Shown here: positions 19,822 through 29,053 of the stretch, in pieces
How the letters are laid out: each line of letters begins with the position of its first letter
Numbering within the stretch: position 1 is the first letter of the stretch
From: Thalassoroseus pseudoceratinae
Lineage (GTDB): Bacteria; Planctomycetota; Planctomycetia; Planctomycetales; Planctomycetaceae
Length of the DNA stretch: 64,000 nt
Assembly: GCF_011634775.1 (NCBI RefSeq)
Contig: NZ_JAALXT010000005.1
Coordinates: 186,001 to 250,000, forward strand
Direction of reading: 5' to 3'
The notes under the pieces: generated by a model
Database searches by the model: none
What the model saw: only the letters and a program-made list of their open reading frames with translations
What the model was told of the DNA's origin: nothing
Position numbers and translations under genes: made by a program

Positions 19822-22800
19822 CTAGTCGTTCAAACGCTCGCGTCGCTTGGCGATGCCCTGCAAGTATTCCTCGTAAAGATTGCGAATGGCCGCTGGTGCA
19901 TCGGCGGGTGGGGCACTGATGATCTCACGATCGGCCCGATTGCGAACCGCGGACCCCCGTCGCCGGACCGTTTCGGATTGGCCCTTCGGTTTGATTTGCT
20001 TCAACCATTCCTCATATTGCCGTCGTTGGGCTTGCGACTGTGGCGAGTTCTCGCTGGGGTTCTGACGTTGTTTCATGCGATCAAGAAACTTAGCCGCATC
20101 TTGATCGGTCCAACCCATTTTTTCGAGCCAATCTTCGTCAACCTGCCCGCGTTTCAAATCGTCTTCCAACTTCTTAAGCACAAAGTCGGCGGCTTGCTTG
20201 CTGTCCTCTAGGTTGGGTTGTTCAGCGGTTCCGGATCCTTGCCCGGCGTTATTGGGAACCTCGTCACTTTTCTGATCATTCCGACCTTGCGGACCGCCAT
20301 TGCCCGTTTGCGGCCCTTTCGGATCCTGATCGGTTCCCGTTTCGGAGGCTCCGTTCGACTGATCACCATCCGGCCGATCGCTGCCGGTCGGTGCATTTCC
20401 TGGTTTTTGATCTTGGTTGGCATCCGATGGTTTCGAAGGTTCGCCTGACTTCGGATCGGTCTGCGGGGCTTCGCCGCCGTTGTTCATCGGTTGTTCGGAA
20501 TCGCTTTCCGATCCCGATTCCCCTTCGGTCGGTTTGCCCATGCCATCGGTGGGTTGCTCCTCATCGGTCGTACGCTCTGACGAACCTTTCCCAGTTTCGT
20601 CGCTGGCTTCGCCGCCGTTTGGCTTTTCGCTAGTGTCCTTATCACCCGGCGTATCGGATTTGTCACCAGGGCCGGTTTCTTTGCTGCCCGGTTGTCCTTC
20701 CTGATTCTGTTTGCTGCTGCCTTTTTCACCGCCTTCGGGGCGATCGGATTTTTGATTCTTCGGCGGTTCATCGCCTTTCAATTCATCTTCACCGGCATCA
20801 GCGTCACCTTCGCGTTCGGCAGGCCGTTCGGAATCGTCGGTGTCACCATTTCGTGGGCGATCCGCGCTATCCATGGAGTCCTGCTTGTCGCCAGGTTCGC
20901 CTTTCGCCGCATCGGTATCGGCTGGTTTCGAATCCGGATTGCCTTCGCGTCCGTCAGGATCGCGATCGGTTTTCCGGCCGTTCTCGCCAGGTTCCTGATC
21001 TGTGGAAGTCGGTTTGCGTTCACCGCCAGGATTCGGTTCTTGATCCGTCGGTTTCTCTTCGCCCGTCCCATCGCCCATGGCATCCGAACTCGGCTTTTCT
21101 TCGGTGTTCGGGTCGCCGGTCATGTCTTCGGATTCGGTTGAATCACCATCGACCGGTTGATCGGCGGTATCCGTTGGCTTGGGTTTGCCATCGTCCGGAA
21201 CTCGATCGCCATCGGTTACATCGCCAGGCTTCTTGTTCTCCGTGGATGGTTTTGCCTTCGTGCCGTCATTGCCATCCGGCATGTTGCCGGGATCATCCTG
21301 AGCTTCGCTACTCTCATTGCCGCCCGGTGTGGAATTGTCGCCGGACGGTTTGTTCGACGAGTCGGGATTGTTTGCACCATTCGGTTTATCCGACTTTGGT
21401 TTGGATTCATCATCGCCCGCGTCGGAAGCTTCACTCGGTTGGTTTTCGGAGTTGGGTTGTTGATTCTCGTTGGGTTGGTCGGAGTTGTTGCCATCTTTCG
21501 GCTGCTGATCTTCCGATGACTCGCCCGGCTGATTTTCCGAGTCGGGCATTCCGGAATCGGACGGTTGCTTATTGTCACCGGACGGCTGTTCGTCCGATTC
21601 GTTTGGCTTTTGATCCGGATTCTGCGGGTCGGGCTCTTCGGTACCGTCCTGCTTTTGTTCCTGTTGTTCACGGAACCGTTCGACGAGCTCTTTCAGAGCT
21701 TCGCCGTCTTCGGAACCGTCATTGGCAACGGACTCGTCTTGCGACTCCCCGCCTTCACCACCTTCGGAAGGTTCCCCCTTCTCGCCGGGTTGGCCGTCGG
21801 ATTGGTTTTCCTCGGAGTCTTCACCGTCTTCGTTGGCGTTCTCGTCGGGTTGGGGTGGGTCTTTATCGGTGAGTTCGGAATCTTGCTGCTCACCCGGTTG
21901 TGGTTCGGAATTTTGATCCGGATCATCGGATTGCTTGGGATCGTTTTGGGGAGTCCCTTCGTCGCGGCGTCGATCTTCTTCGAGTTGTTTTTCGACTTCC
22001 TCCGCGTCCACAGGCTCGGTAATGACCACCACCCGCTTCTCAGAATTCTTGCGACCAGGGCGGAGTGTGTTGTTGTCGCGGGCTTCGATCCACCAAGTGA
22101 TTCGATCTCCGGGTTTGACCGACCATCCGGGACCTTCGCCGATTCTCCACTCGTAACCGGCGGTGACGGCTTTTTCGAACCCTTCGAACACCACCCGATG
22201 CACACGCGGCTGTTCGTCGTTCTTCTGTTTCCAAAGCGTGGCCAAGTGGACGGCGAAGTCGTCGCGAGCGGTAAACCGCAGGGGCAAAATGGCATTAGCG
22301 GGGCGTTCGAGGACCGGATCTCGCGGTCGGATGACACGAATCTCCGGCCGCTCATCGGGGCGAACGGCGATGTCATACCGCGTCGGTGACGGATCGCGTT
22401 CGTCCCGGTCGTTGCGAACGTCGATGTGGTAATGCGTCGGAAACACGCCATCGTCGGCAATCGACAGCATCCAACGGCCTTGGAATTCCCGACGATCTTT
22501 GCCAACCGCTCGCAACGGAACATTTTCCGCACCGAAATCAGTACCGTTATCGTCGGAAAACGTCACGACCGCAGATTGCAACGGCATGTTCGCCGTGACG
22601 CGAATGGTCACGGTCGTGCCTTCGTAATCGTCGATATTCCCTGTGGATTGCGTTTCTGCGGGATGTTTCATGTACTCGGGGTGACTTCGGCGAATTTCTG
22701 TCACTTGAGCACTCGGCGGTTGATGCACCGCAACCGTGTACTCCGGCGAACGGGCATCACCCGCAACGATGCGGTACGTCAGCGACTGCTGAATCCCCGC

Positions 22801-23625
22801 ACCGTTCACACCGAGGATATCACCTACAAACCGCCCCGGCATGGTTTCGTCAGTACGCAGCGGAATCACTTCATCGACGAAAGCCCGATCGGACGTCGTA
22901 TAAACCAATTCGACCGCGTCGGGAGTCTCGCCCGAAATCTCAACCTCAATCGGCAACCGGGTCCCGGGAACGACTTCGGCATCTCCTGGCAGAACCGATT
23001 TGATGACCGTTTCGGTCGGAGCGGCGATGTCGGAGGTCGGAAGAATCGCCCGCCACACAGAACTGGAAACCGGTTTCGGCGTGAACAGAGAATACAGCAG
23101 AAACACCACAATCAGCACACAAAACGCGTAAACGCTGATCATCAATGGTCGGCGGTCGATGGCGGTTTCCACATCGGTACGGGCCATGGATTCGGCGGCA
23201 CGACGTTGGAGAGACATCTGAATGTCCGACGGCAGTTCGCGACCGTCATCTTGCAAATCGACCAAGTTCAGCAGCGTGCTCTTGAGTTCCGGCTGCGTGC
23301 GTTCGATCTGCTTCGCGGCGAACAACCGATTCACCCGATACAGGTACGGAACCGCCACTTTCCATCCGAGCCAGCCCAAGCTGACGATCCCAAAGACAAC
23401 CGCCATCGCAATTCGAGCGGTCGGACCGATCCCGTCCTGAACGACCCAGTGATCGAGAATCACGAACAACAACAGCCAAACCATCACGCCAACCGCGAAC
23501 ATCATCACGGCGGTGAGGATATCGGTCGTTCGGATTCCGTCACGGGCTTTCTGCAGTTGCAGGTCGACATACTCGTCAAAATCGACGTACTTCTGCGATT
23601 TCGGGGGCTCGATTACGCTGGCCAT
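19822..23625 (-). CDS. DUF4175-like membrane protein with a very long acidic low-complexity region
   Basis: This 1267-residue protein starts behind a good GGAAG site. Residues 1-190 contain three hydrophobic helices (ILTAVMMFAVGVMVWLLLF, IAMAVVFGIVSLGWLGW, LMISVYAFCVLIVVFLLYS). A beta-rich extracytoplasmic part follows to about residue 550. From about 555 to 1140 the chain is almost only D, E, G, K, N, P, Q, S and T (for example DPQNPDQKPNESDEQPSGD) and is certainly disordered. The C-terminus is folded and basic (DEDWLEKMGWTDQDAAKFLD, RAIRNLYEEYLQG-like). The layout resembles planctomycete DUF4175-type proteins usually near MoxR/vWA genes, but none is adjacent here. The function is unknown. 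Confidence 0.8.
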   Translation of the reverse strand: MASVIEPPKSQKYVDFDEYVDLQLQKARDGIRTTDILTAVMMFAVGVMVWLLLFVILDHWVVQDGIGPTARIAMAVVFGIVSLGWLGWKVAVPYLYRVNRLFAAKQIERTQPELKSTLLNLVDLQDDGRELPSDIQMSLQRRAAESMARTDVETAIDRRPLMISVYAFCVLIVVFLLYSLFTPKPVSSSVWRAILPTSDIAAPTETVIKSVLPGDAEVVPGTRLPIEVEISGETPDAVELVYTTSDRAFVDEVIPLRTDETMPGRFVGDILGVNGAGIQQSLTYRIVAGDARSPEYTVAVHQPPSAQVTEIRRSHPEYMKHPAETQSTGNIDDYEGTTVTIRVTANMPLQSAVVTFSDDNGTDFGAENVPLRAVGKDRREFQGRWMLSIADDGVFPTHYHIDVRNDRDERDPSPTRYDIAVRPDERPEIRVIRPRDPVLERPANAILPLRFTARDDFAVHLATLWKQKNDEQPRVHRVVFEGFEKAVTAGYEWRIGEGPGWSVKPGDRITWWIEARDNNTLRPGRKNSEKRVVVITEPVDAEEVEKQLEEDRRRDEGTPQNDPKQSDDPDQNSEPQPGEQQDSELTDKDPPQPDENANEDGEDSEENQSDGQPGEKGEPSEGGEGGESQDESVANDGSEDGEALKELVERFREQQEQKQDGTEEPDPQNPDQKPNESDEQPSGDNKQPSDSGMPDSENQPGESSEDQQPKDGNNSDQPNENQQPNSENQPSEASDAGDDESKPKSDKPNGANNPDSSNKPSGDNSTPGGNESSEAQDDPGNMPDGNDGTKAKPSTENKKPGDVTDGDRVPDDGKPKPTDTADQPVDGDSTESEDMTGDPNTEEKPSSDAMGDGTGEEKPTDQEPNPGGERKPTSTDQEPGENGRKTDRDPDGREGNPDSKPADTDAAKGEPGDKQDSMDSADRPRNGDTDDSERPAEREGDADAGEDELKGDEPPKNQKSDRPEGGEKGSSKQNQEGQPGSKETGPGDKSDTPGDKDTSEKPNGGEASDETGKGSSERTTDEEQPTDGMGKPTEGESGSESDSEQPMNNGGEAPQTDPKSGEPSKPSDANQDQKPGNAPTGSDRPDGDQSNGASETGTDQDPKGPQTGNGGPQGRNDQKSDEVPNNAGQGSGTAEQPNLEDSKQAADFVLKKLEDDLKRGQVDEDWLEKMGWTDQDAAKFLDRMKQRQNPSENSPQSQAQRRQYEEWLKQIKPKGQSETVRRRGSAVRNRADREIISAPPADAPAAIRNLYEEYLQGIAKRRERLND

Positions 23626-23757
23626 GGGGCTTCCTGACGCATTTCAGACCGGCTGTGAGTTCGGCAACGACGCGACGTCACCGCACTCCATTATACAGCA
23701 CATGACGCAAGGAGGCACCCAGAGGTTCCGGATTCTCGAAGACAGACGACGTCTGAC

Positions 23758-24174
23758 CTACCGATCGACGAGCAATTCGTAGTTGTCGAGTACGTCGGAG
23801 AGTTTGAGGATCTTTCCGTCACGGTCGACACAAGCGAGGACGGTTTTGCCAGTGGTCAGGAGGGTATCGCCCCGATAGAACTTGTATTCGTGTTCCATGC
23901 GGGCGAGTGTGAGACTGGTGAGCTTGGTGTTCAGACGCAACACGTCATCGTAGCGTGCCGGAACTCGGTATCGGCATTGGACATCCGCGATAACAAGGTA
24001 CTGCCCGCGTTCTTCCATTTCCCGATAGTTGCCGCCCTGAGCCCGAAACAATTCCGTACGACCCATTTCAAAAAACACGAAGTATCGCGAGTGATGCAAA
24101 AACCCCATTGGGTCGGTTTCGCTGTACCGAATGCGGATTTCCAGATCAATTTCACGTAAACCGGGGTCGGCCAT
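23758..24174 (-). CDS. Acyl-CoA thioesterase of the 4-hydroxybenzoyl-CoA thioesterase/YbgC hotdog family
   Basis: A 138-residue single hotdog domain. IRYSETDPMGFLHHSRYFVFFEMGR (residues ~15-39) matches the family motif, including the catalytic Asp of ETDPMG and the conserved helix ending in E-x-G-R. The second half (RLNTKLTSLTLARMEHEYKFY) forms the usual beta-sheet. Such enzymes hydrolyse short or aromatic acyl-CoA thioesters; the substrate is not deducible. It is on the same strand as purF, 76 bases downstream, possibly by read-through rather than for a shared pathway. Confidence 0.88.
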   Translation of the reverse strand: MADPGLREIDLEIRIRYSETDPMGFLHHSRYFVFFEMGRTELFRAQGGNYREMEERGQYLVIADVQCRYRVPARYDDVLRLNTKLTSLTLARMEHEYKFYRGDTLLTTGKTVLACVDRDGKILKLSDVLDNYELLVDR

Positions 24175-24250
24175 TTCACAATCTCATTAGAAAATCATCG
24201 ACAAACTTTGCGACCGTCTTCCGGTCCGCTGAGACCATTTCCAGTCTGGT

Positions 24251-25876
24251 CTAAGACGTGTGCGACGGGACACAAGCGACGTCCGTCGGTGCGGAATCGT
24301 ATGCTCGTCCGTTCTCGGGGCGGCCTTGCTCTCGCTGATCCAACGCGATTTGATAGAGCTGTTGACCGGCGTCGGTGGGGTATCGGCAATCGATACAGGC
24401 TTGGCAGAGGTCACTTTCCGCCATGCCAATGGATCGTTTGATGGCATCAACCGGTAGATATCGCAGGCTGTCCGCCCCGATGGTCTCCGCCATTTGCTCT
24501 TCGATCTCGGGCGTTAACTTCATGCCTTCCATGAACTTCGGTGCGAACAACTCACCGATGGTGGACATGTCGATCCCATAGAAACATGGCGAGATAATCG
24601 GCGGACACGCCACCCGCACATGCACTTCTTTGGCCCGGCCTCGCTCTTTGAGTTGCCGAACCAGAGCTTTCATGGTGGTCGAGCGAACAATCGTGTCCTC
24701 GACGAGCAGCACCCGTTTGCCTTCCAGCACCTCTTTCAACGGCGTGTACTTCATGCGGACTTTGTCGGCTCGGTTTGCCCCATCAATGAACGTCCGTCCC
24801 ACATAACGATTCCGGATCAGCCCTTCCAAAGACGGAACATTCAAGCAGTACGCCATACTGTCGGCAGCGGCTTTCGCGGTATCAGGGACCGGAACAACGA
24901 TGGTATCGCGATCCGTTTGAATCGTTTCCTGCTCGGCCAATTCTTCACCGAGTCGTTTCCGCGTGACGTAAACGCTTCGGTCATCAAGAGTACTGGCGAC
25001 GTTCGCAAAGTAGATCCATTCAAAGAAGCAATGAGCCTTGCGGGGGCTTTCGGCGAACCGACGAATGTTCAATTCACCATTTTCGATGATGACCGCCTCG
25101 CCAGGTGCGAGACTATGAATGTTTTCTTCTTTAAACCCCAAGTGTGCCAATGCGACACTTTCACTTGCGGCGGCAAACAACGGTCCTTCCACGGCATAAC
25201 ACAATGGACGCATGCCAAGCGGATCACGTGCCACAAACATGCGACCGTCGGCACTCAGGAAGACAATGTTGTATGCACCATCCAACCGACGACTAATGCT
25301 CTTGAGCACATCTTCCAGCGAGATATCCCGATCTTCCGAGAATTCTCGGGCGATCATGTGCATGATGATTTCGGTATCGGTGTCGCGAGCGAGATGGAAG
25401 TTCGGATCCGCGAGGACTTCGTCTCGCAATTGCGGATAGTTCGCCAGTTGCCCATTGAACGCGAAACTGAACCACTTCGGTTTCTCGATGTGTTCGCGTT
25501 CAAACGGTTGGGCGTTGCTGCGGTCGTCGAGTCCGCAGGTTGCATACCGTGTGTGCCCGATCGCCGCCGGACCCAGGTATTTGTCCATCAATTCGCGGGA
25601 CCGCTCCGGTTGGTTGAGGTGGAACACCTCGGTCACCGTGCCGACATCTTTGTGCGTCGAGAGCAGACGGCCCTCTTCCGGATGGAACCGTGTGATTCCA
25701 GCCGCAAGTTGTCCGCGGTTTTGAATATCAAGTAGCATCTGCACCATCAACCGCGATGCGTCGTCAATTTTGCCGCTGGGAATTAGCGGACTGACGGTTT
25801 CGCTCGTCTCCGAGTTCGAAGACTGAGGAAGATGGTACACCGCGGCAATGCCGCACTCGTGGAACAATTCCGCCAT
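24251..25876 (-). CDS. purF: Amidophosphoribosyltransferase (glutamine PRPP amidotransferase)
   Basis: PurF makes 5-phosphoribosylamine from PRPP and glutamine, the first step of purine synthesis. With the ATG at 25876 the protein starts [15 protein letters not shown], so the nucleophilic Cys8 would be exposed by removal of a seven-residue propeptide. A TTG at 25936 would add 20 residues. Class II glutaminase features follow ([30 protein letters not shown]), then the PRPP site [15 protein letters not shown]. Cysteines in [12 protein letters not shown] and [13 protein letters not shown] match the 4Fe-4S ligands of the B. subtilis-type enzyme. The length (541 aa) is slightly above average because of a Ser/Gly-rich insertion near residue 20. 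Confidence 0.95.
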   Translation of the reverse strand: MAELFHECGIAAVYHLPQSSNSETSETVSPLIPSGKIDDASRLMVQMLLDIQNRGQLAAGITRFHPEEGRLLSTHKDVGTVTEVFHLNQPERSRELMDKYLGPAAIGHTRYATCGLDDRSNAQPFEREHIEKPKWFSFAFNGQLANYPQLRDEVLADPNFHLARDTDTEIIMHMIAREFSEDRDISLEDVLKSISRRLDGAYNIVFLSADGRMFVARDPLGMRPLCYAVEGPLFAAASESVALAHLGFKEENIHSLAPGEAVIIENGELNIRRFAESPRKAHCFFEWIYFANVASTLDDRSVYVTRKRLGEELAEQETIQTDRDTIVVPVPDTAKAAADSMAYCLNVPSLEGLIRNRYVGRTFIDGANRADKVRMKYTPLKEVLEGKRVLLVEDTIVRSTTMKALVRQLKERGRAKEVHVRVACPPIISPCFYGIDMSTIGELFAPKFMEGMKLTPEIEEQMAETIGADSLRYLPVDAIKRSIGMAESDLCQACIDCRYPTDAGQQLYQIALDQREQGRPENGRAYDSAPTDVACVPSHTS

Positions 25877-26152
25877 TTTGGTTGGATGTCCGTCGTGGAG
25901 GGGGGCGAGAGGCAGCGATTCGGTTGAGTGGCTCAACTTCCTCTATCCTAACGACAGACGAACGCCGGACCAACCAGTCGGCTCGAAATTCCTGGGCGAC
26001 TCAAAAATTCTCCGAACCATGCCCATGAAATTCATATAACCCGTCACAGTTGTTGGCGCAACCATCACATCGGTATACACTGATATCTAAGACACGCCCG
26101 AACATCGTTGTTCACAAGTTGGTGATAAGTCGCGAACCGTAAGGAAATCATT

Positions 26153-27604
26153 GTGAGTTCACGCCAAAACCACTGCGTTTCTGTTGACCGTGCGAGTTGG
26201 AATCGCCGGGCGTTTCTTGTGGCCTCCGCAACCCCGTTGTTCGGGTCGGCGTTCGACTCGATGAATCGCTCGGCGGTGGCATCGAATTCCGTCTCGGCAT
26301 CCGGTGGTGGACGGGCAAAATCGACGATCCTATTTTTCCTCTGCGGTGGGGCATCACAGCTCGACACTTGGGATTTGAAGCCGAACGCACCGCTGGAATA
26401 TCGGGGGCCGTTCCAACCAATCGCCACGTCACAACCAGGGTTATGGCTATCGGAACACTTGCCGATGTTGGCTCGGCAAGCCCATCACCTGGCGGTTGTC
26501 AATTCGGTAGGAGCAACCGTTAACACCAACGACCATCACGCTGGTTACTACTACAACCTGACCGGCCACGTTCCCGACATTACATTTCGCACGCAGGGCA
26601 ACAACCGAACACCGTACCCGGATGACTGGCCGTTTGTGGGTTCGGTGGTGGCGTCTCGTCGACCGAAACAAGACTTGCCAAACGCGATCACGCTTCCGCA
26701 TAGCCCCAGTCGCAAACCGTATACGCGGCCCGGCCAATTCGCCGCCAAATTGGGTGTGGAACACGATCCGCTCTATCTGATCGGTCAGCGTGACGATCCA
26801 TATCGGTTCCAGGCTCCCGCATTGGTCCTCGACAAAAGTTTGGCACCGACGCGGCTCAATCAACGTACGGATTTGCTGAAATCCCTTGATGACGCCCGGA
26901 GAACATTCGACAAGACGGCCACGACAAAAACATGGAATCAGCACCAGGAACGGGCCGTCTCATTGTTGCTTTCTGCCGGAACGACGGAGGCGTTCGACGT
27001 TTCCAGCGAATCACCAGAAACTCGAAACCGTTATGGAGAAACCATTAACGGCATGAGTTTACTACTCGCACGGCGATTGGTCGAAGCAGAAGTGCCGTTC
27101 ATCACCGTGTTTTGGTTGGGCGATGGCATTGGTACGCCACTCGCCAAGAAATGTCGAAGTGCCGGCAGTTGGGACACGCACGGCAACAACTTCGACTGTC
27201 TCAAAGACGATTTGTTACCGGAATTTGATCGGTGTTTCTCCGCGCTCATCGAAGACTTGGCTGACCGCGGTTTGCTCGACACGACATTGGTCACGATTTC
27301 GAGCGAAATGGGTCGCAGACCGAAGATTGGCGACCCGCGGAGTGGTGGGACAGCGGGTGGCGGCCGCGATCACTGGACACATTGCTTGACCAACGTCCTC
27401 GCTGGCGGTGGGATTCAAGGCGGACAAGTCTATGGAGCCAGCGATCCACTCGGCGAATTCCCCGCGGACCGTCCGGTCACGCCTGCGGATATCATGAAAA
27501 CCATCTATCACGCAATGGGTGTCGAAAACCTCGAAGCGACCGGACCACTCGGCCGACCGTTCAATTTGCTTCCCGAAGGCCAACCAATCACGACGCTATT
27601 TTGA
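26153..27604 (+). CDS. DUF1501 family protein with Tat-type signal
   Basis: DUF1501 proteins are abundant in planctomycetes, have an alkaline-phosphatase/sulfatase-like fold and are normally exported by Tat. Here the twin-arginine region is SWNRRAFLVASATPLFGSAF (about residues 16-35). It is followed by ILFFLCGGASQLDTWDLKP, the typical start of the fold, then HHAGYYYNLTGHVP, WDTHGNNFDCLKDDLLPEFD and TLVTISSEMGRRPKIGD. The start is GTG at 26153 behind AAGGAA. These genes are usually paired with a DUF1549/DUF1553 gene; here that partner is 17 kb away. The metal-binding Asp/His residues seem retained, but the substrate is unknown. Confidence 0.92.
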   Translation: MSSRQNHCVSVDRASWNRRAFLVASATPLFGSAFDSMNRSAVASNSVSASGGGRAKSTILFFLCGGASQLDTWDLKPNAPLEYRGPFQPIATSQPGLWLSEHLPMLARQAHHLAVVNSVGATVNTNDHHAGYYYNLTGHVPDITFRTQGNNRTPYPDDWPFVGSVVASRRPKQDLPNAITLPHSPSRKPYTRPGQFAAKLGVEHDPLYLIGQRDDPYRFQAPALVLDKSLAPTRLNQRTDLLKSLDDARRTFDKTATTKTWNQHQERAVSLLLSAGTTEAFDVSSESPETRNRYGETINGMSLLLARRLVEAEVPFITVFWLGDGIGTPLAKKCRSAGSWDTHGNNFDCLKDDLLPEFDRCFSALIEDLADRGLLDTTLVTISSEMGRRPKIGDPRSGGTAGGGRDHWTHCLTNVLAGGGIQGGQVYGASDPLGEFPADRPVTPADIMKTIYHAMGVENLEATGPLGRPFNLLPEGQPITTLF

Positions 27605-27681
27605 TTTCGATAGCGTCATCGGAAATCAATATCTGCCTGGATCACAACCGTTCAATCAGGCTTCGATTTATCCAAACAACA

Positions 27682-27695
27682 CGGGTCAAAACCCG
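27682..27695 (+). other. Small hairpin in the gap after the DUF1501 gene
   Basis: CGGGT and ACCCG form a 5-bp stem with a CAAA loop, followed a few bases on by GCCCGGTTTT. It lies in the 205-base gap between the DUF1501 gene and the metallopeptidase. It may act as a weak terminator, but the stem is short. Confidence 0.25.
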
Positions 27696-27809
27696 GTTGA
27701 GCCCGGTTTTCACGGTCGTTCTGCACGATTCCCGATTCGGCACGGAAGATGCAATTCGCACGTGAGGTCGATTGACGACACAATTCAATCTCCTCGAAGG
27801 AAACCGGAA

Positions 27810-28880
27810 ATGCGGACATTTGAGTGTACTTGCGGCGGCGTGCTGTTCTTTGAGAGCACTCAATGCGTGAAATGTAGTTTGGAGGTCGGTTTTTGCGAAC
27901 ATTGCCGTGCAATCACGCCCTGGACGAGTACCGATACGCATCACACATGCAATCTCTGTGAAACGAAGTTGGTCAAGTGCTCCAACAACACGGAACTTGG
28001 TGTGTGCAATCACGGCGTGATTCATCCGGCGGAACCCAGCGACACAACGGGGCCGCTTTGTGAATACTGCCAAACGACATCCGTCATTCCCGACTTGAGC
28101 GTTCCCGGAAACGATGAGCTTTGGCGTCGATTGTCGTTTGCAAAGGCGCGGGTTCTCTACGGTTTGGAGGAACTTGGGTTTGCGACTCGTGAGAATGACC
28201 GATTGGTTCTGCCGGGGTTGTCGTTTGAGTTTCTTTCCGATGACGTTAAGCCAGTTTCGACGGGGCACGCTCGGGGTGTGATTACCATTAACGTGAAAGA
28301 GGCAGACCACGTCGAGCGAGAGAAAACTCGCGTGGAGTTCGATGAACCGCAACGCACGCTGGTCGGGCACTTTCGCCACGAGTTAGGGCACTACTTTTGG
28401 GAGCAACTCGTGCAAGATCACTGCTTGGCCGAGTTCCGGAATGTCTTTGGTGACGAAACCGCTCCCATGTACGCCGATGCTCAGAAAGCGTATTACCAGG
28501 ACGGTCCCCCCGAAGATTGGCAAACGAACTACATCTCCGCCTACGCGACCATGCACCCGTGGGAAGATTTCGCCGAGTCGTTCAATGCCTATCTCGATAT
28601 GGCCGCAGTCGTTTCGACGGCACACCACTTCGGCTTAACAACCTGCGATCTGAACGATTTCGACGAGATGATTCTCGAATACGAGCGAATCGGCATCGTC
28701 GGAAACGAATTGAATCGCGACATTGGTCTACTCGATTTGGTACCAGAAGTCTTCACAAAACCGGTGATCGAGAAACTGCGATTCATCCACCGCTTGCGGC
28801 GGAATCTCGAACCGACCGGCAGGCCCGAGGAATCATCGTCAACGCAACGCCAGTCGCAAATGACGACTCCGATTTCTTGA
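27810..28880 (+). CDS. Putative zinc-binding metallopeptidase (Peptidase_Mx-like) with N-terminal zinc ribbons
   Basis: The frame is open from 27519, but the ATG at 27810 has GAAGGAAA upstream and begins exactly at the cysteine-rich domain, giving 356 residues. The N-terminus has CxC and CxxC pairs (FECTCGG, CVKCS, CEHC, CNLC, CEYC) forming one or two zinc ribbons. The middle contains RHELGHYFWEQL, an HExxH zinc-peptidase site (His190, Glu191, His194), with HPWEDFAESFNAYLD downstream able to supply the third ligand. This layout matches the family of predicted zinc-binding metallopeptidases with N-terminal zinc ribbons. No signal peptide is visible, so it is probably cytoplasmic. The substrate is unknown. 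Confidence 0.85.
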   Translation: MRTFECTCGGVLFFESTQCVKCSLEVGFCEHCRAITPWTSTDTHHTCNLCETKLVKCSNNTELGVCNHGVIHPAEPSDTTGPLCEYCQTTSVIPDLSVPGNDELWRRLSFAKARVLYGLEELGFATRENDRLVLPGLSFEFLSDDVKPVSTGHARGVITINVKEADHVEREKTRVEFDEPQRTLVGHFRHELGHYFWEQLVQDHCLAEFRNVFGDETAPMYADAQKAYYQDGPPEDWQTNYISAYATMHPWEDFAESFNAYLDMAAVVSTAHHFGLTTCDLNDFDEMILEYERIGIVGNELNRDIGLLDLVPEVFTKPVIEKLRFIHRLRRNLEPTGRPEESSSTQRQSQMTTPIS

Positions 28881-29053
28881 AACCAAGCGATCTCACTCGG
28901 GGTAAACTTTCTCGAACCATTGACGAGATTGCGTCGAGACAGCACGCTGGTCCGTGTCGTGACCGATGACGGCGGCTGGAATTCACGCAGTTTCGGCTCA
29001 TCGTGTTGGGTTCGTGGAAAGAACGAGTTTTGTCATTTCTTGGAGTCGCTTGC

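Noticed and set aside
20692-21872. Long plus-strand frames over the acidic repeat region
   Set aside because: They are by-products of the repetitive codon use in the DUF4175-like gene; their translations are Arg/His/Pro- or Phe/Ile-rich and match nothing.
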